64,000 nucleotides of DNA from Sandaracinus sp964481145 (GTDB lineage: Bacteria; Myxococcota_A; Polyangia; Polyangiales; Sandaracinaceae). The DNA lies in assembly GCA_964481145.1 (NCBI GenBank), contig CAYZTA010000010.1:85092-149091 (forward strand), read 5' to 3'. Positions 1 to 8,299 of the stretch are shown in pieces. A program made the position numbers and the translations under genes. Every line of letters starts with the position of its first letter. The stretch's first letter is position 1. The notes below the pieces were generated by a model, which did no database searches, had not been told where the DNA came from, and saw only the letters and a list, made by a program, of their open reading frames with translations.

Positions 1-2
1 GA

Positions 3-518
3 CAACGCTTCGATCCAACCCGCGGCGTACAATTCGGAACGTTCGCTTATTATCGAATTCGCGGCGCCATTTTGGATGGTGTTCGCAAGATGGCGTATTT
101 GCCTCGTCGCGTGCACCACAAACGGCGCGCCGCCGAGGCCATCGACTGGGCGATCGAGGCCCAAGGCGAAACGCTGGCGGCGCATCCAGAGCTGCGCTCC
201 GATCCCGAGAAAACCCTGGCTGCCATCGATGACGTGCTCGGGAAGATCACCGCGACCTTCATGCTCGCGGCAGTGGGCCAAGACGAGAGCTCGGCGCCCA
301 AAACTCCCGAAGAGCAACTGATCGGTGCCGTCGAAAAGGAAAGCCTGCGGACCGCGATGAAGACGCTCCCCGAGCGTGAGCTGACCATCGTCCGTGGGAT
401 GTATTTCGATGGCCGAAGCCTCGATGATATCGGCAGCGAGCTAGGAATCTCGAAGAGCTGGGCCTGCCGAATTCACACGCGCGCGCTCGGTCTCTTGCGC
501 GAAGCGCTCGATCCCTGA
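3..518 (+). CDS. Sigma-70 family factor, FliA/WhiG-like (5' truncated by window edge)
   Basis: The reading frame is open from base 3, so the true start lies outside the window. The first visible residues, FDPTRGVQFGTFAYYRIRGA, are the typical end of sigma region 2 (core binding and -10 recognition). A variable region 3 follows. The C-terminal region 4 helix-turn-helix runs through ERELTIVRGMYFDGRSLDDIGSELGISKSWACRIHTRAL, with the usual L-x-E-I-G-x-x-L-G-I-S pattern. The protein directs RNA polymerase to a subset of promoters. The FliA/WhiG assignment is from overall look; no flagellar genes are visible, so the regulon is unknown. A TTG at 72 could be called as a start, but the conserved region upstream of it shows that would be wrong. 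It converges with the next gene, 5 bases away. Confidence 0.85.
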   Translation, partial: QRFDPTRGVQFGTFAYYRIRGAILDGVRKMAYLPRRVHHKRRAAEAIDWAIEAQGETLAAHPELRSDPEKTLAAIDDVLGKITATFMLAAVGQDESSAPKTPEEQLIGAVEKESLRTAMKTLPERELTIVRGMYFDGRSLDDIGSELGISKSWACRIHTRALGLLREALDP

Positions 519-523
519 AGAAG

Positions 524-1051
524 CTACGCGCCCTCGAGCGCTCGCGCCTTGCGGCGAGCGCGCTCGAGCACCGGCAGCATCACCCGCTGCGCCTCGAGAG
601 GTTCGATCACCGTGAGCTCGTCGTGTTCGGTGCACTGACGTGCCGCCACCAGAAACAACTCGATCGCGCGCTCCGGACGAACGAGCTCATGACTCCGCCC
701 TGGAAGGGCGAGCACGATGTTGCGCGCACGAACCTTCGCGAGCGTGTCGAACACGTCGATCATCGTCGTCACGAACGAATCCTCGTCGAACTCCGCACGA
801 GGCCCGAGCCCAAATAGAAAAAGTTTGTCGCAACCAAAACGTGGACGCGCGGGAACGAGCACGCGCTCGCCTCGTTCACCTCGAATGCGCCCATGAAGCA
901 AGAGCCGCGATAGACGCCCGCAGAGCCGCCAGTCCACGAGCCCCGCTGCCCCTCGCAAGGGCCTTTCGTCTTCGAAGATCGGCAACGCGATGGCCTCACA
1001 GCGAAGCCCATCGATCGCGCGAAGATCAGGCGCGACGAAGCGAAGCTCCAC
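524..1051 (-). CDS. M17 leucyl aminopeptidase N-terminal-domain protein
   Basis: This 175-residue protein resembles the N-terminal regulatory (macro-like) domain of M17 leucyl aminopeptidases, including a central stretch KLFLFGLGPRAEFDEDS and a C-terminal IELFLVAARQ. The metal-binding catalytic domain (with NTDAEGR and related motifs) is absent, and the length equals only the N-domain, so it should not be a peptidase. It is the last gene of the nrdR-rib-nusB run and starts 5 bases after nusB ends, suggesting co-transcription. Related stand-alone proteins occur in myxobacteria as far as I recall. The role is unknown; a binding or regulatory function is only inference. Confidence 0.65.
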   Translation of the reverse strand: MELRFVAPDLRAIDGLRCEAIALPIFEDERPLRGAAGLVDWRLCGRLSRLLLHGRIRGERGERVLVPARPRFGCDKLFLFGLGPRAEFDEDSFVTTMIDVFDTLAKVRARNIVLALPGRSHELVRPERAIELFLVAARQCTEHDELTVIEPLEAQRVMLPVLERARRKARALEGA

Positions 1052-1056
1052 CGCGC

Positions 1057-1470
1057 TTATTCCTTTTCGAGATCGCTCGCGATGCGATCGAGCACGCCAT
1101 TGACGAAGCCCGCGCTCCCATCGCTGCCGAAGCGCTTCGCGAGCTCGACGGCTTCGTTCAATGTCACGCGCCGAGGGATATCACTCATGCGGAGGAGCTC
1201 GTATGTCGCGAGCCGCAAGATATTCCGGTCCACCCGCGTCATCCGCTCGAGTCGCCAATGCTGGCTGACTCGACGAATCAATCCGTCGATCTCGTCCCGT
1301 TCGTCTTCGCAGCCTCGAACGATTTCGTTCGCGAAATCTTCACCCTCTCGATTGGGTCCGAGATTGTCCCAAAAGAGGCGGATCGCTTGCGCAGCAGACA
1401 CCTCGGAGAACTCCATTTGATAGAGCATCTGCAGCGCTGCTTCGCGGCCCTTACGGCGGGCCCCCGTCAC
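1057..1470 (-). CDS. nusB: Transcription antitermination factor NusB
   Basis: This 137-residue all-helical protein has the standard NusB length. It begins with RRKGREAALQMLYQMEF, the conserved N-terminal helix, and contains the core VDRNILRLATYELL and LNEAVELAKRFGSDGSAGFVNGVLD, which are family hallmarks. NusB binds boxA RNA with NusE (S10) and helps RNA polymerase read through rRNA operons. It follows ribH by 8 bases. The ribH-nusB order is common in bacteria, which supports both assignments. Confidence 0.95.
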   Translation of the reverse strand: MTGARRKGREAALQMLYQMEFSEVSAAQAIRLFWDNLGPNREGEDFANEIVRGCEDERDEIDGLIRRVSQHWRLERMTRVDRNILRLATYELLRMSDIPRRVTLNEAVELAKRFGSDGSAGFVNGVLDRIASDLEKE

Positions 1471-1478
1471 CTGAGCAG

Positions 1479-1970
1479 TCAGAAGCCCGCCCTTTCCATA
1501 GCACGTCGCAGATTGACCATTTCAATGGCAGAGAGCGCAGCTTCCCAGCCCTTGTTCCCAGCCTTCGTGCCCGCGCGCTCGATGGCTTGTTCGATCGTGT
1601 CGGTGGTCAACACTCCGAAGATCACAGGAACACCGGTTTCCATCATCACACCAGCGCAGCCTTTGGCCGCTTCGGCTGCGACAAAATCGAAATGCGGGGT
1701 GGACCCTCGGATCACTGCGCCGAGCGCGAGCACGGCGTCGAGCTTCTTGCCCGATGCCAATTGCCGCACTGCCCACGGAAGATCGAACGCACCCGGAGTC
1801 CGCGCGATGACCCACTTGTCCTCCGACACCCCGTGGCGGCGGAAGCCGTCGAGCGCTCCTTCGAGCAATCGATCCGTAATGAAATGATTGAACCGCGAGA
1901 CGACAATCCCGAACCGCGCGCCGTCCGGCGCTTCGAATGTACCCTCGATTTCGATCATCGTACCCGTCAT
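1479..1970 (-). CDS. ribH: 6,7-dimethyl-8-ribityllumazine synthase
   Basis: Lumazine synthase condenses 5-amino-6-ribitylaminouracil with 3,4-dihydroxy-2-butanone 4-phosphate, the penultimate riboflavin step. Visible motifs are GIVVSRFN near the start, the substrate loop TPGAFDLPWA, LGAVIRGSTPHFDFV and the C-terminal KAGNKGWEAALSAIEM. I chose the ATG at 1970 because a GAGGAA element lies just before it; this gives 163 residues, the usual length. An upstream in-frame ATG at 2033 overlaps the ribBA stop as ATGA and would add 21 poorly conserved residues, so it remains possible. A third in-frame ATG at 1958 sits exactly where family similarity begins. Confidence 0.95.
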   Translation of the reverse strand: MTGTMIEIEGTFEAPDGARFGIVVSRFNHFITDRLLEGALDGFRRHGVSEDKWVIARTPGAFDLPWAVRQLASGKKLDAVLALGAVIRGSTPHFDFVAAEAAKGCAGVMMETGVPVIFGVLTTDTIEQAIERAGTKAGNKGWEAALSAIEMVNLRRAMERAGF

Positions 1971-2029
1971 CCGTTCCTCGTGCGCCGACTTGTAATCCGA
2001 ACCACGCCACGATGCACGTGTCGTTTGAT

Positions 2030-3202
2030 TCATCCGTGTTTCAGCAGCTCGACGACGTCCATCTCCCCGCTTGTCTCGGTGTCGTCTCCGATCATCAACT
2101 GCTCGACCACTTCGAGCCCATATCCATCGACTCCTGCGATGCGCCGAGGTCGATTCGTCACGAGACGAATCTGTTTGAGCCCCAAAGCCCTGAGCACTTG
2201 AGCGCCAAGCCCGTATTCACGCAGGACCTCACCGCTGTCCATATGTCTTGGCGTCACGGTCTGTCCGAGACGTTGCGCGAGGTCGGCATGAAGATCGAGA
2301 GGCCCTGGAATGAATACGATCACTCCACGCCCCTCCGCCTCGATGCGTTCGACGACATCGCTGAGCGCCACTCGACCACGGCTGCGAACATCGAAGACAT
2401 CGCCGAGCACACTGCCCTTGTGCATGCGGACGAGCGTCGGTGATTCATCGATATCACCGTGGGTGAACGCGAGGAACTCTCGCTCTCCGTCGTGTTTGAG
2501 CGCGAAGACATGCGCGACCCACGTCTTGTGACTCGGCAGCGTGAACTCACCCTCGATTCGCTTCTCGATCATCTGCTCATGCGCAAGGCGATATTCGATC
2601 AAGTCCGCGATCGAGAGAATTCGAACGCCATGTGTCTCGGCAAACGAACGGAGATCTGGCATTCGCGCCATGGTTCCATCGTCGTTCATGATCTCGCAGA
2701 TCACGCCCGCTGGCTTGAACCCCGCGAGGCGCGCGAGGTCGACCGACCCTTCGGTGTGCCCCGTGCGCTGAAGGACGCCTCCAGGTTTCGCTTTGAGCGG
2801 GAAGACATGTCCCGGGCTCACCAAATCAGAGGGCATCACACCGTCTGCCACCGCGACGCGAATGGTGTGGGCACGGTCCGCTGCGCTGATGCCGGTCGAG
2901 ACACCGTGTCGTGCTTCGATGGAAACCGTGAACGCCGTCGAGCGCGACGACTGGTTGTCATCGACCATCATCGGCAACTCGAGCCGTCGGACGTGTTCTT
3001 CGGGCAACGTGAGGCAGATGAGCCCACGCCCCCATTTCGCCATGAAGTTGATCGCTTCGGGCGTGACCTTCTCAGCGGCCATCACGAGATCGCCCTCGTT
3101 TTCGCGATCCTCATCATCGACGAGGATCACCATCGCCCCCGCGCGGATTTCTTCGAGCGCGCGGAGGACCCTCGCGATGCCGTCGTTTCGGTGATTTTCC
3201 AT
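2030..3202 (-). CDS. ribBA: 3,4-dihydroxy-2-butanone-4-phosphate synthase with degenerate GTP cyclohydrolase II domain (RibBX-type)
   Basis: Residues 1-205 form an intact RibB domain. DDEDRENEGD (about 29-38), RHGVSTGISAADR (about 98-110) and GHTEGSVDLARLAG (about 148-161) carry the metal and ribulose-5-phosphate ligands. Residues 215-390 have the fold of GTP cyclohydrolase II, but the zinc site is gone. In the canonical HSECLTGDxFGSxRCDC segment this protein reads HKGSVLGDVFDVRSRGR (261-277), replacing all three cysteines with Ser264, Arg275 and Arg277. The GTP-binding EGRGIGL segment is also lost. The C-terminal LREYGLGAQVLRALG is kept. The RibA half is therefore almost surely inactive. Such proteins are known elsewhere (RibBX). 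It sits 32 bases after ribE. Confidence 0.92.
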   Translation of the reverse strand: MENHRNDGIARVLRALEEIRAGAMVILVDDEDRENEGDLVMAAEKVTPEAINFMAKWGRGLICLTLPEEHVRRLELPMMVDDNQSSRSTAFTVSIEARHGVSTGISAADRAHTIRVAVADGVMPSDLVSPGHVFPLKAKPGGVLQRTGHTEGSVDLARLAGFKPAGVICEIMNDDGTMARMPDLRSFAETHGVRILSIADLIEYRLAHEQMIEKRIEGEFTLPSHKTWVAHVFALKHDGEREFLAFTHGDIDESPTLVRMHKGSVLGDVFDVRSRGRVALSDVVERIEAEGRGVIVFIPGPLDLHADLAQRLGQTVTPRHMDSGEVLREYGLGAQVLRALGLKQIRLVTNRPRRIAGVDGYGLEVVEQLMIGDDTETSGEMDVVELLKHG

Positions 3203-3234
3203 GGAATCTATCGCCTTCCGCTTGAGCCCGCGCC

Positions 3235-3906
3235 CTAGAGATATCCCGCGCGCGTCAGGAGGTCGAGGTCAACCCCATCGGGCGCTTCGAGCACCGGGTT
3301 CGAAGGTGCGACCCCGTCCACGCCGGGCTGTCCGAGGAGACGCGCAATGTATTTGGCAAGGACGTCGATTTCGAGATTGACCGAATCCCCCACCGCCTTT
3401 TGGTCGAGTCGTGTTTCGGCCCGAGTGATGGGGACGAGGACGACATCGAATGTCGTACGGGTCGCACGATTGACCGTCAGACTGATGCCATCGATTGTCA
3501 CAGACCCCTTGGGCGCGAAAAACCGCGCAAGGACGGCCGGCGCTTCGAACGTCATTTGAAGGGCCTCGCCCAGCGCCGATTTCGAGACGACCCGGCCCAC
3601 ACCATCGACATGTCCGCTGACGAGATGGCCTCCCAATCGATCCCCCGCCCGCAATGCGCGTTCGAGATGAACCGAGCTGCCCCGTGCGATGGAGCCGAGG
3701 GTCGTCTTGGACAGCGTCTCCAGCGACGCGTCACAGGCAAACAAACCTTCCGGCATCGCGGTAACGCTCAGACAAACGCCGTTCACCGCGATCGACTCTC
3801 CGAGCGTGAGAGGGCCAAAAGGATGCGCGATCGACAGCGTGGCCCCCGTCGTCGTGCGGCTTATCACGCGCACCTCGCCAACCGCCTGAACCAAGCCGGT
3901 AAACAT
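3235..3906 (-). CDS. ribE: Riboflavin synthase, alpha subunit
   Basis: The enzyme dismutates two 6,7-dimethyl-8-ribityllumazine molecules to riboflavin. The 223-residue protein starts with MFTGLVQAVGEV, the invariant start of the family, and contains two lumazine-binding barrels. The first has GESIAVNGVCLSVT (about 37-50). The second has GSVTIDGISLTVN (about 134-146), and VNLEIDVLAKYIARLL follows near the C-terminus. The start codon is 3 bases after the ribD stop. The final 25 residues extend beyond the usual end. Confidence 0.96.
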   Translation of the reverse strand: MFTGLVQAVGEVRVISRTTTGATLSIAHPFGPLTLGESIAVNGVCLSVTAMPEGLFACDASLETLSKTTLGSIARGSSVHLERALRAGDRLGGHLVSGHVDGVGRVVSKSALGEALQMTFEAPAVLARFFAPKGSVTIDGISLTVNRATRTTFDVVLVPITRAETRLDQKAVGDSVNLEIDVLAKYIARLLGQPGVDGVAPSNPVLEAPDGVDLDLLTRAGYL

Positions 3907-3909
3907 GCC

Positions 3910-5034
3910 CTACTCCTTTTGCGCGTCCTGCGCATGGGGCCGCTGAATGCGCCCTCGAAACCTCACATCGCATCCGAGCGTGTCGATCTCGAGGTCCATC
4001 AAACGAAACGCGTCCTCGATCCGCTGAGGAGGAGACGACACATCCGCGAGGGGCTTTCCTTCGCGATCTCCAAGAATCAACGGCGCGACGAAGATCTCAG
4101 CGCGATCTCCGAGCCCTCGTTCGAGCAACGTACCATGGACCCGAGCTCCCCCTTCGACCAAGAGCCGCATGATGTCCCTGCGGCCAAGCTCACGAAGTGT
4201 CCAGTTCAGATCGATCGAGCCATCCACGAGTGGCGCTTCGATCAAAACGACACCTGCGGCCGAGAGCGCAGCGCGCCGATCCGCAGACGCGTGGACGCCA
4301 TGCACCAGCCATGTCGCCTGGGATGTGCTGCTCGACACGAGCTTCGCAGAGAGCGGTGTGCGCAATTCCGAGTCGAGCACCACCCGTACTGGGTTTCTCC
4401 CTGGAATCAGACGAACATCGAGCGACGGATCGTCGGCGAGGACAGTCCCGACGCCAACCATCACCGCATCGGCGCGGTCGCGCAGTCGATGCGCTTCACG
4501 CCGCGCTTCGATTCCCGTGATCCATTTCGAATCCCCCCCGCGCGCCGCGATCCGTCCATCGAGCGTCACCGCGGCTTTGATGATGACGAGAGGGCGCTTC
4601 TTTTGCACAAGACAAGCGAAATCTTCAATGATTTCGAGAGCTTCGTCCTCACGAACGCCGATGGACACCTCGAGCCCAGCGTTCGTTAAATGCGTCGCCC
4701 CCGAGGGCGTCCCATGCTGCGCTGGGTCCGCGCAACCGATGACCACCCGTGCGATCCCAGCCGTGACGATCGCCTCTGTGCAAGGCGGCGTGCGCCCATG
4801 ATGATTGCACGGCTCGAGCGTGCAGTAGAGCGTCGCTCCGCGGGCGCGTTCACCCGCGATTCGAAGAGCCACGATCTCGGCGTGAGCTTGTCCTGCTCGC
4901 TCATGATGACCGACCGCGATCACTTCTTCGCCGATCGCGATCACCGCACCCACGTGAGGGTTCGGAGCCGTGCGTCCTTTTCTCGACGCCGCCAGCGCGA
5001 GCCCCATCATGCGTGCGTCGACATCCCCATTCAC
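3910..5034 (-). CDS. ribD: Bifunctional diaminohydroxyphosphoribosylaminopyrimidine deaminase / 5-amino-6-(5-phosphoribosylamino)uracil reductase
   Basis: RibD carries out the second and third steps of the pyrimidine branch of riboflavin synthesis. The N-terminal cytidine-deaminase fold (about 1-145) has HAEIVAL and the zinc pair in TLEPCNHHGRTPPC. The C-terminal reductase (about 150-374) has IIKAAVTLDGRIA, the NADPH-binding region around ADAVMVGVGTVLADDP, and LLVEGGARVHG. The length, 374 residues, is normal. The ATG overlaps the nrdR stop by 4 bases, so translation is probably coupled. Confidence 0.96.
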   Translation of the reverse strand: MNGDVDARMMGLALAASRKGRTAPNPHVGAVIAIGEEVIAVGHHERAGQAHAEIVALRIAGERARGATLYCTLEPCNHHGRTPPCTEAIVTAGIARVVIGCADPAQHGTPSGATHLTNAGLEVSIGVREDEALEIIEDFACLVQKKRPLVIIKAAVTLDGRIAARGGDSKWITGIEARREAHRLRDRADAVMVGVGTVLADDPSLDVRLIPGRNPVRVVLDSELRTPLSAKLVSSSTSQATWLVHGVHASADRRAALSAAGVVLIEAPLVDGSIDLNWTLRELGRRDIMRLLVEGGARVHGTLLERGLGDRAEIFVAPLILGDREGKPLADVSSPPQRIEDAFRLMDLEIDTLGCDVRFRGRIQRPHAQDAQKE

Positions 5035-5501
5035 GACGACCTCTTGGGCGGCTCCGGCAAGAGTTGAGAGATTTCAGCCATGAATTCGTGCAGATCCGCG
5101 AACGAGCGATACACGCTCGCAAACCGCAGATACGCCACCGGATCGAGCCCTCGAAGCCCCTCCATCACCTTTTCACCGATCATCGATGAAGGGACTTCCT
5201 TCTCCCCTGTTTCCACCAAAGCGCGCTCGATTCCATCCATCAAACGTTCGAGCGACTCTTGGGATACAGGCCTTTTCTCGCAAGCTCGCCTCACCCCACC
5301 AAACGCCTTGATCCTGTCGAACGGCTCACGCCGACCATCCTTCTTGATGATGAGCGGCAACACCTGCTCGACACGCTCATAGGTCGTATAGCGACGTCCG
5401 CATTTCTCGCACTCGCGACGGCGACGGGTCACCTCACCAGCCTGCGAAAGGCGTGAATCGATCACCTTGTTTTCCAAGGTGCCGCAAAACGGGCACTTCA
5501 T
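5031..5501 (-). CDS. nrdR: Transcriptional repressor NrdR
   Basis: NrdR is an ATP/dATP-sensing repressor of ribonucleotide reductase genes. The 156-residue protein begins MKCPFCGTLENKVIDSR, has the second zinc-ribbon pair in CEKCGRRYTTYERV, and an ATP-cone domain (about 49-139) with IIKKDGRREPFDRIK. It heads the co-directional run with the riboflavin genes, an arrangement frequently seen in bacteria. No FMN riboswitch was found in the short upstream region (5502-5643), so riboflavin control is not evident. Confidence 0.97.
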   Translation of the reverse strand: MKCPFCGTLENKVIDSRLSQAGEVTRRRRECEKCGRRYTTYERVEQVLPLIIKKDGRREPFDRIKAFGGVRRACEKRPVSQESLERLMDGIERALVETGEKEVPSSMIGEKVMEGLRGLDPVAYLRFASVYRSFADLHEFMAEISQLLPEPPKRSS

Positions 5502-5643
5502 CGGGTTGGATCGCTACTCTCTCTGTGTCCATTGAGCAAGACGGTCCGTGAGTCTCCAAGTTTCTTTATCCAGAATAGAATTCGCGCTTGGTCCAATCGC
5601 TCGCTCCGCATACTCTCGCGACCAAAACACGGAACAGGGTTCG

Positions 5644-7185
5644 ATGCACGAATCGCTCAAAGCCATGATGTGGATCCTCGCCGTTGGATCCGCCGTCGCG
5701 ATCGGGGCAAAAAAGATACAAGTTCCATACAATGTTGCCCTCGTCCTGGTTGGACTCGGGCTCGTCGTCCTGCACGTCTTACCGCCGGCGCCGCTCAACC
5801 CAGAACTCATGTTGGTGGGTGTGCTCCCTGTGCTCGTGTTCGAAGGCGCGCTCGCTGCCAACCTCGATCATCTCCGAGAAGCTCGAAAGCCGATTCTGGT
5901 TCTCGCGATCCCGGGGGTTGCGGCAGCCCTGCTCGGCACGGCTGCGATTTCGACGTACGCGCTGAATCTCCCCTTCGCGATCGCCCTCGTCCTTGGGGCG
6001 CTCCTCGCGATCACCGATACGGTCAGCGTCCTGCTCGCATTTCGCGCCGTGCGGGTTCCTCAGAAACTCGCCGCCATCATGGAGGGGGAGAGTCTCTTCA
6101 ATGATGGGACCGCGCTCGTCCTCGTCTCTGCGTCGGCCATGATCGCAGCTGGCATCAACGCCGAGCCTCTCACCGTCGCTCGTGCGTTGGTCGTCGCCAT
6201 CATCGGCGGAGCGCTGGTGGGTGGGACATTTGGTGCGCTCGGCGCCGCCGTACTTCGAGCCACTCCTGATCATCTCACGGCGGTGCTCGTCACCATCGTC
6301 GTGGTGTTCAGCGCGTCACTTTTCGCGGAAGAGGTTCACGCATCCCCGGTCATCGCGGTCGTCATCGTGGGGCTCGCGCTCGGGCATGCCGCGCGCAAAT
6401 CTCTCCCTCCTTCGCGCGTGCTCGCGTTGCGGAGCTTTTGGGAGACGATCGGGTTCGCTCTCAATGTGTTCGTGTTCTTGCTCGTCGGCATGCAAATCGA
6501 TGCTGCGTTACTCTTCTCTGAAGCGCCGGCGATCCTCCTCTCACTCGCAGCGCTGCACTTGGGACGCGCCCTCGCGGTGTACGGCAGCTTTGCGGGCCTG
6601 CGGATGATGGGCGAACGCGTCCTCATGCGCTGGCAGCACGTGATGGTCATCGGCAACATCAAAGGGGCACTCTCGATGGCTGCCGTCCTCGCTCTGCCCG
6701 CCACGGTTCCATTCAAACCACGTTTGGTGGCGATCGTGTTCGGAGTGACCTTCATCACGCTCGTGACGCAAGCCCTCCCCTTCGCGCGTTTTCTGCGCTG
6801 GTTGGGAGTGGTGGAGCGCGTGGGAGACCCCCGGATCTCGGATGCGCGGGCCGCTCTCATCGTCTCGCGTCGTGGCCAAGCGGAAGTCGACGCTCTTCAT
6901 GATGAAGGACTGATTTCTCGACGCGCACACGCCGAGAAAAAGGCTGCTTTGCAGAGGCGAGCGCTCGACGCTGAGCGCGTCATCCGGGAAGTGGAGATCA
7001 AGGGTGAAGACGTTCAGGTCGAAGTCTCGATTTTGGAAGCGCAACGAGGAGCGCTCGTGGCAGCGACGAGGCGTGGAGTTCTCGATGCCGATGTCGCCGA
7101 ACAACATCTGACAGAGATCGATCGCAGTTTGCTCGCGTTGCGAGAGCACGAGGAACGCGAAGGACACGAGGAGCACGAATCATGA
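5644..7185 (+). CDS. CPA1-family cation:proton antiporter
   Basis: This integral membrane protein of about 513 residues has roughly 12 hydrophobic segments between residues 1 and 400. TM5/TM6 landmarks are ITDTVSVLLAF and EGESLFNDGTALVLV, where the Asn-Asp pair is the CPA1 ion-binding motif. It most likely exchanges Na+ or K+ for protons. After the membrane domain comes a cytosolic, charged, likely coiled C-terminal tail (about 415-513). The ATG at 5644 is chosen because residues encoded before it are not hydrophobic or conserved; an upstream in-frame start at 5548 is possible. The stop overlaps the ATG of the RCK gene by 4 bases, which suggests a two-component transporter and regulator. It is divergent from nrdR. 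Confidence 0.88.
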   Translation: MHESLKAMMWILAVGSAVAIGAKKIQVPYNVALVLVGLGLVVLHVLPPAPLNPELMLVGVLPVLVFEGALAANLDHLREARKPILVLAIPGVAAALLGTAAISTYALNLPFAIALVLGALLAITDTVSVLLAFRAVRVPQKLAAIMEGESLFNDGTALVLVSASAMIAAGINAEPLTVARALVVAIIGGALVGGTFGALGAAVLRATPDHLTAVLVTIVVVFSASLFAEEVHASPVIAVVIVGLALGHAARKSLPPSRVLALRSFWETIGFALNVFVFLLVGMQIDAALLFSEAPAILLSLAALHLGRALAVYGSFAGLRMMGERVLMRWQHVMVIGNIKGALSMAAVLALPATVPFKPRLVAIVFGVTFITLVTQALPFARFLRWLGVVERVGDPRISDARAALIVSRRGQAEVDALHDEGLISRRAHAEKKAALQRRALDAERVIREVEIKGEDVQVEVSILEAQRGALVAATRRGVLDADVAEQHLTEIDRSLLALREHEEREGHEEHES

Positions 7186-7862
7186 GGGTCGTGATCGTCG
7201 GCGCAGGACTGGCTGGAACCAATCTCGCCGTGAGCCTTGGACGTGGTGGACATGACGTCACACTCGTCGATCGTGAAGCCGCCACGGCCACACGTGGCTT
7301 TAGTGAGCATGGGCTTGCGACGATTGTTGGCGATGGCACCGATCCGCGCGTCCTTGCGGCCGCGGACGTCAAACGAGCCGAGGTCGTGGCTGCGATGCTC
7401 CGTCGCGACGCCGACAACCTCGCCGTCGCAGCCATCGCACGCTCATTCGGAACGAAACGTGTCTTGGTCCGCCTTCGCGATCCCAGCTACCGTTCGATTT
7501 ACGCGAGCGCTGGGATCGACCAAGTATTCGGCGAAATCGAAACGTTGGTGGAGGCGCTTTCGGTCGCGATCGAACACCCACGCGTACGTCATTCGATGGT
7601 GCTCGGCACCGGCGATTCCATCGCGTTCGAAATCACCGTGCCCGAAGACGCCGAAGTTGCGGGTCGCACCGTCCGTGAGATTGGGACGTCCAAAGAGTTT
7701 CCACGCGGAGCCATCATCGCAGGGATCTCCCTCGCGCATGGAAGCGTGGTCGCGCCGCGCGGCGATTCGATCGTCCATGGAGGCCACACCATCCTCTTGG
7801 TCGCACGAGAGGACGACGTCGATTCGACCATCGAGCTCATGACGCGGTCCAAGACTGCGTAA
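7182..7862 (+). CDS. TrkA/RCK-type NAD-binding regulatory protein
   Basis: This 226-residue soluble protein has an N-terminal Rossmann fold (VIVGAGLAGTNLAVSL, with acidic Asp in TLVDRE) typical of RCK_N, and a C-terminal TrkA-C/RCK_C domain (about 135-220) with EITVPEDAEVAGRTVREIG and HTILLVAREDD. Such proteins gate K+ uptake channels or antiporters in response to nucleotides. No Trk channel subunit is present; the partner is most likely the antiporter encoded immediately upstream with a 4-base ATGA overlap. It converges closely with the next gene (4 bases). Confidence 0.88.
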   Translation: MRVVIVGAGLAGTNLAVSLGRGGHDVTLVDREAATATRGFSEHGLATIVGDGTDPRVLAAADVKRAEVVAAMLRRDADNLAVAAIARSFGTKRVLVRLRDPSYRSIYASAGIDQVFGEIETLVEALSVAIEHPRVRHSMVLGTGDSIAFEITVPEDAEVAGRTVREIGTSKEFPRGAIIAGISLAHGSVVAPRGDSIVHGGHTILLVAREDDVDSTIELMTRSKTA

Positions 7863-7865
7863 ATA

Positions 7866-8189
7866 TCAGGGAGCTGCGACCACCAAGGTGACTTCACCTT
7901 CCGGCGGAAGCATGACCTGGCGTGCCACGCTCTCTCGTCCCGAATCATCGCGCGCCCAAACGTGGTGCCTTCCCGGCGCAACGCGTTCGATTCGACAGCT
8001 CCCTTGAGTCGTGTGGCACGTCCCCGAGATGGTTCCGTTCGCATCGCGAAGGAACACGGTGGCCTCGGCGGGCACACCGGCTCGCCGCACTTGAACGAGG
8101 ACTGTGGGCTCGGCGAGAGCCACTGGAGCCCACATCAAACACGAAACGACCGCGCACCCGAACACGAGTGGACGACATACAGGCAGCAT
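7866..8189 (-). CDS. Small secreted protein with carboxypeptidase-regulatory-like fold
   Basis: This 107-residue protein has a clear signal peptide (residues 1-26, cleavage after VALA). The mature 80 residues look like a single beta-sandwich of the carboxypeptidase-regulatory/SpaA-like kind: VLVQVRRAGVPAEATVFLRD, then a GxCRIERVAPGRHHVWA strand pattern. Two Cys (TCHTTQGSCR) could form a disulfide. It is likely exported or periplasmic. Function is unknown. It is not obviously in an operon; 110 bases separate it from the RlmD-like gene upstream on the same strand. Confidence 0.6.
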   Translation of the reverse strand: MLPVCRPLVFGCAVVSCLMWAPVALAEPTVLVQVRRAGVPAEATVFLRDANGTISGTCHTTQGSCRIERVAPGRHHVWARDDSGRESVARQVMLPPEGEVTLVVAAP

Positions 8190-8299
8190 GCCTTCCTTTT
8201 ATCACGACGAACGGAATTGTGCCGGCCAACCCCGACTTTCTCGGTCATATCGCGATTTCAAATCCCACATGGAACCCAGTGGGGGACTCAAATCATCGT

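Noticed and set aside
640..1887. Long plus-strand frame across nusB and ribH
   Set aside because: It is antisense to the recognised nusB and ribH genes and has no domain.
3400..4689. Long plus-strand frame across ribE and ribD
   Set aside because: It is antisense to two clear enzymes; Arg/His-rich composition shows it is a shadow.
5502..5643. FMN riboswitch upstream of the riboflavin genes
   Set aside because: I found no segment resembling the conserved RFN element in the region, and nrdR, not ribD, is the first gene.
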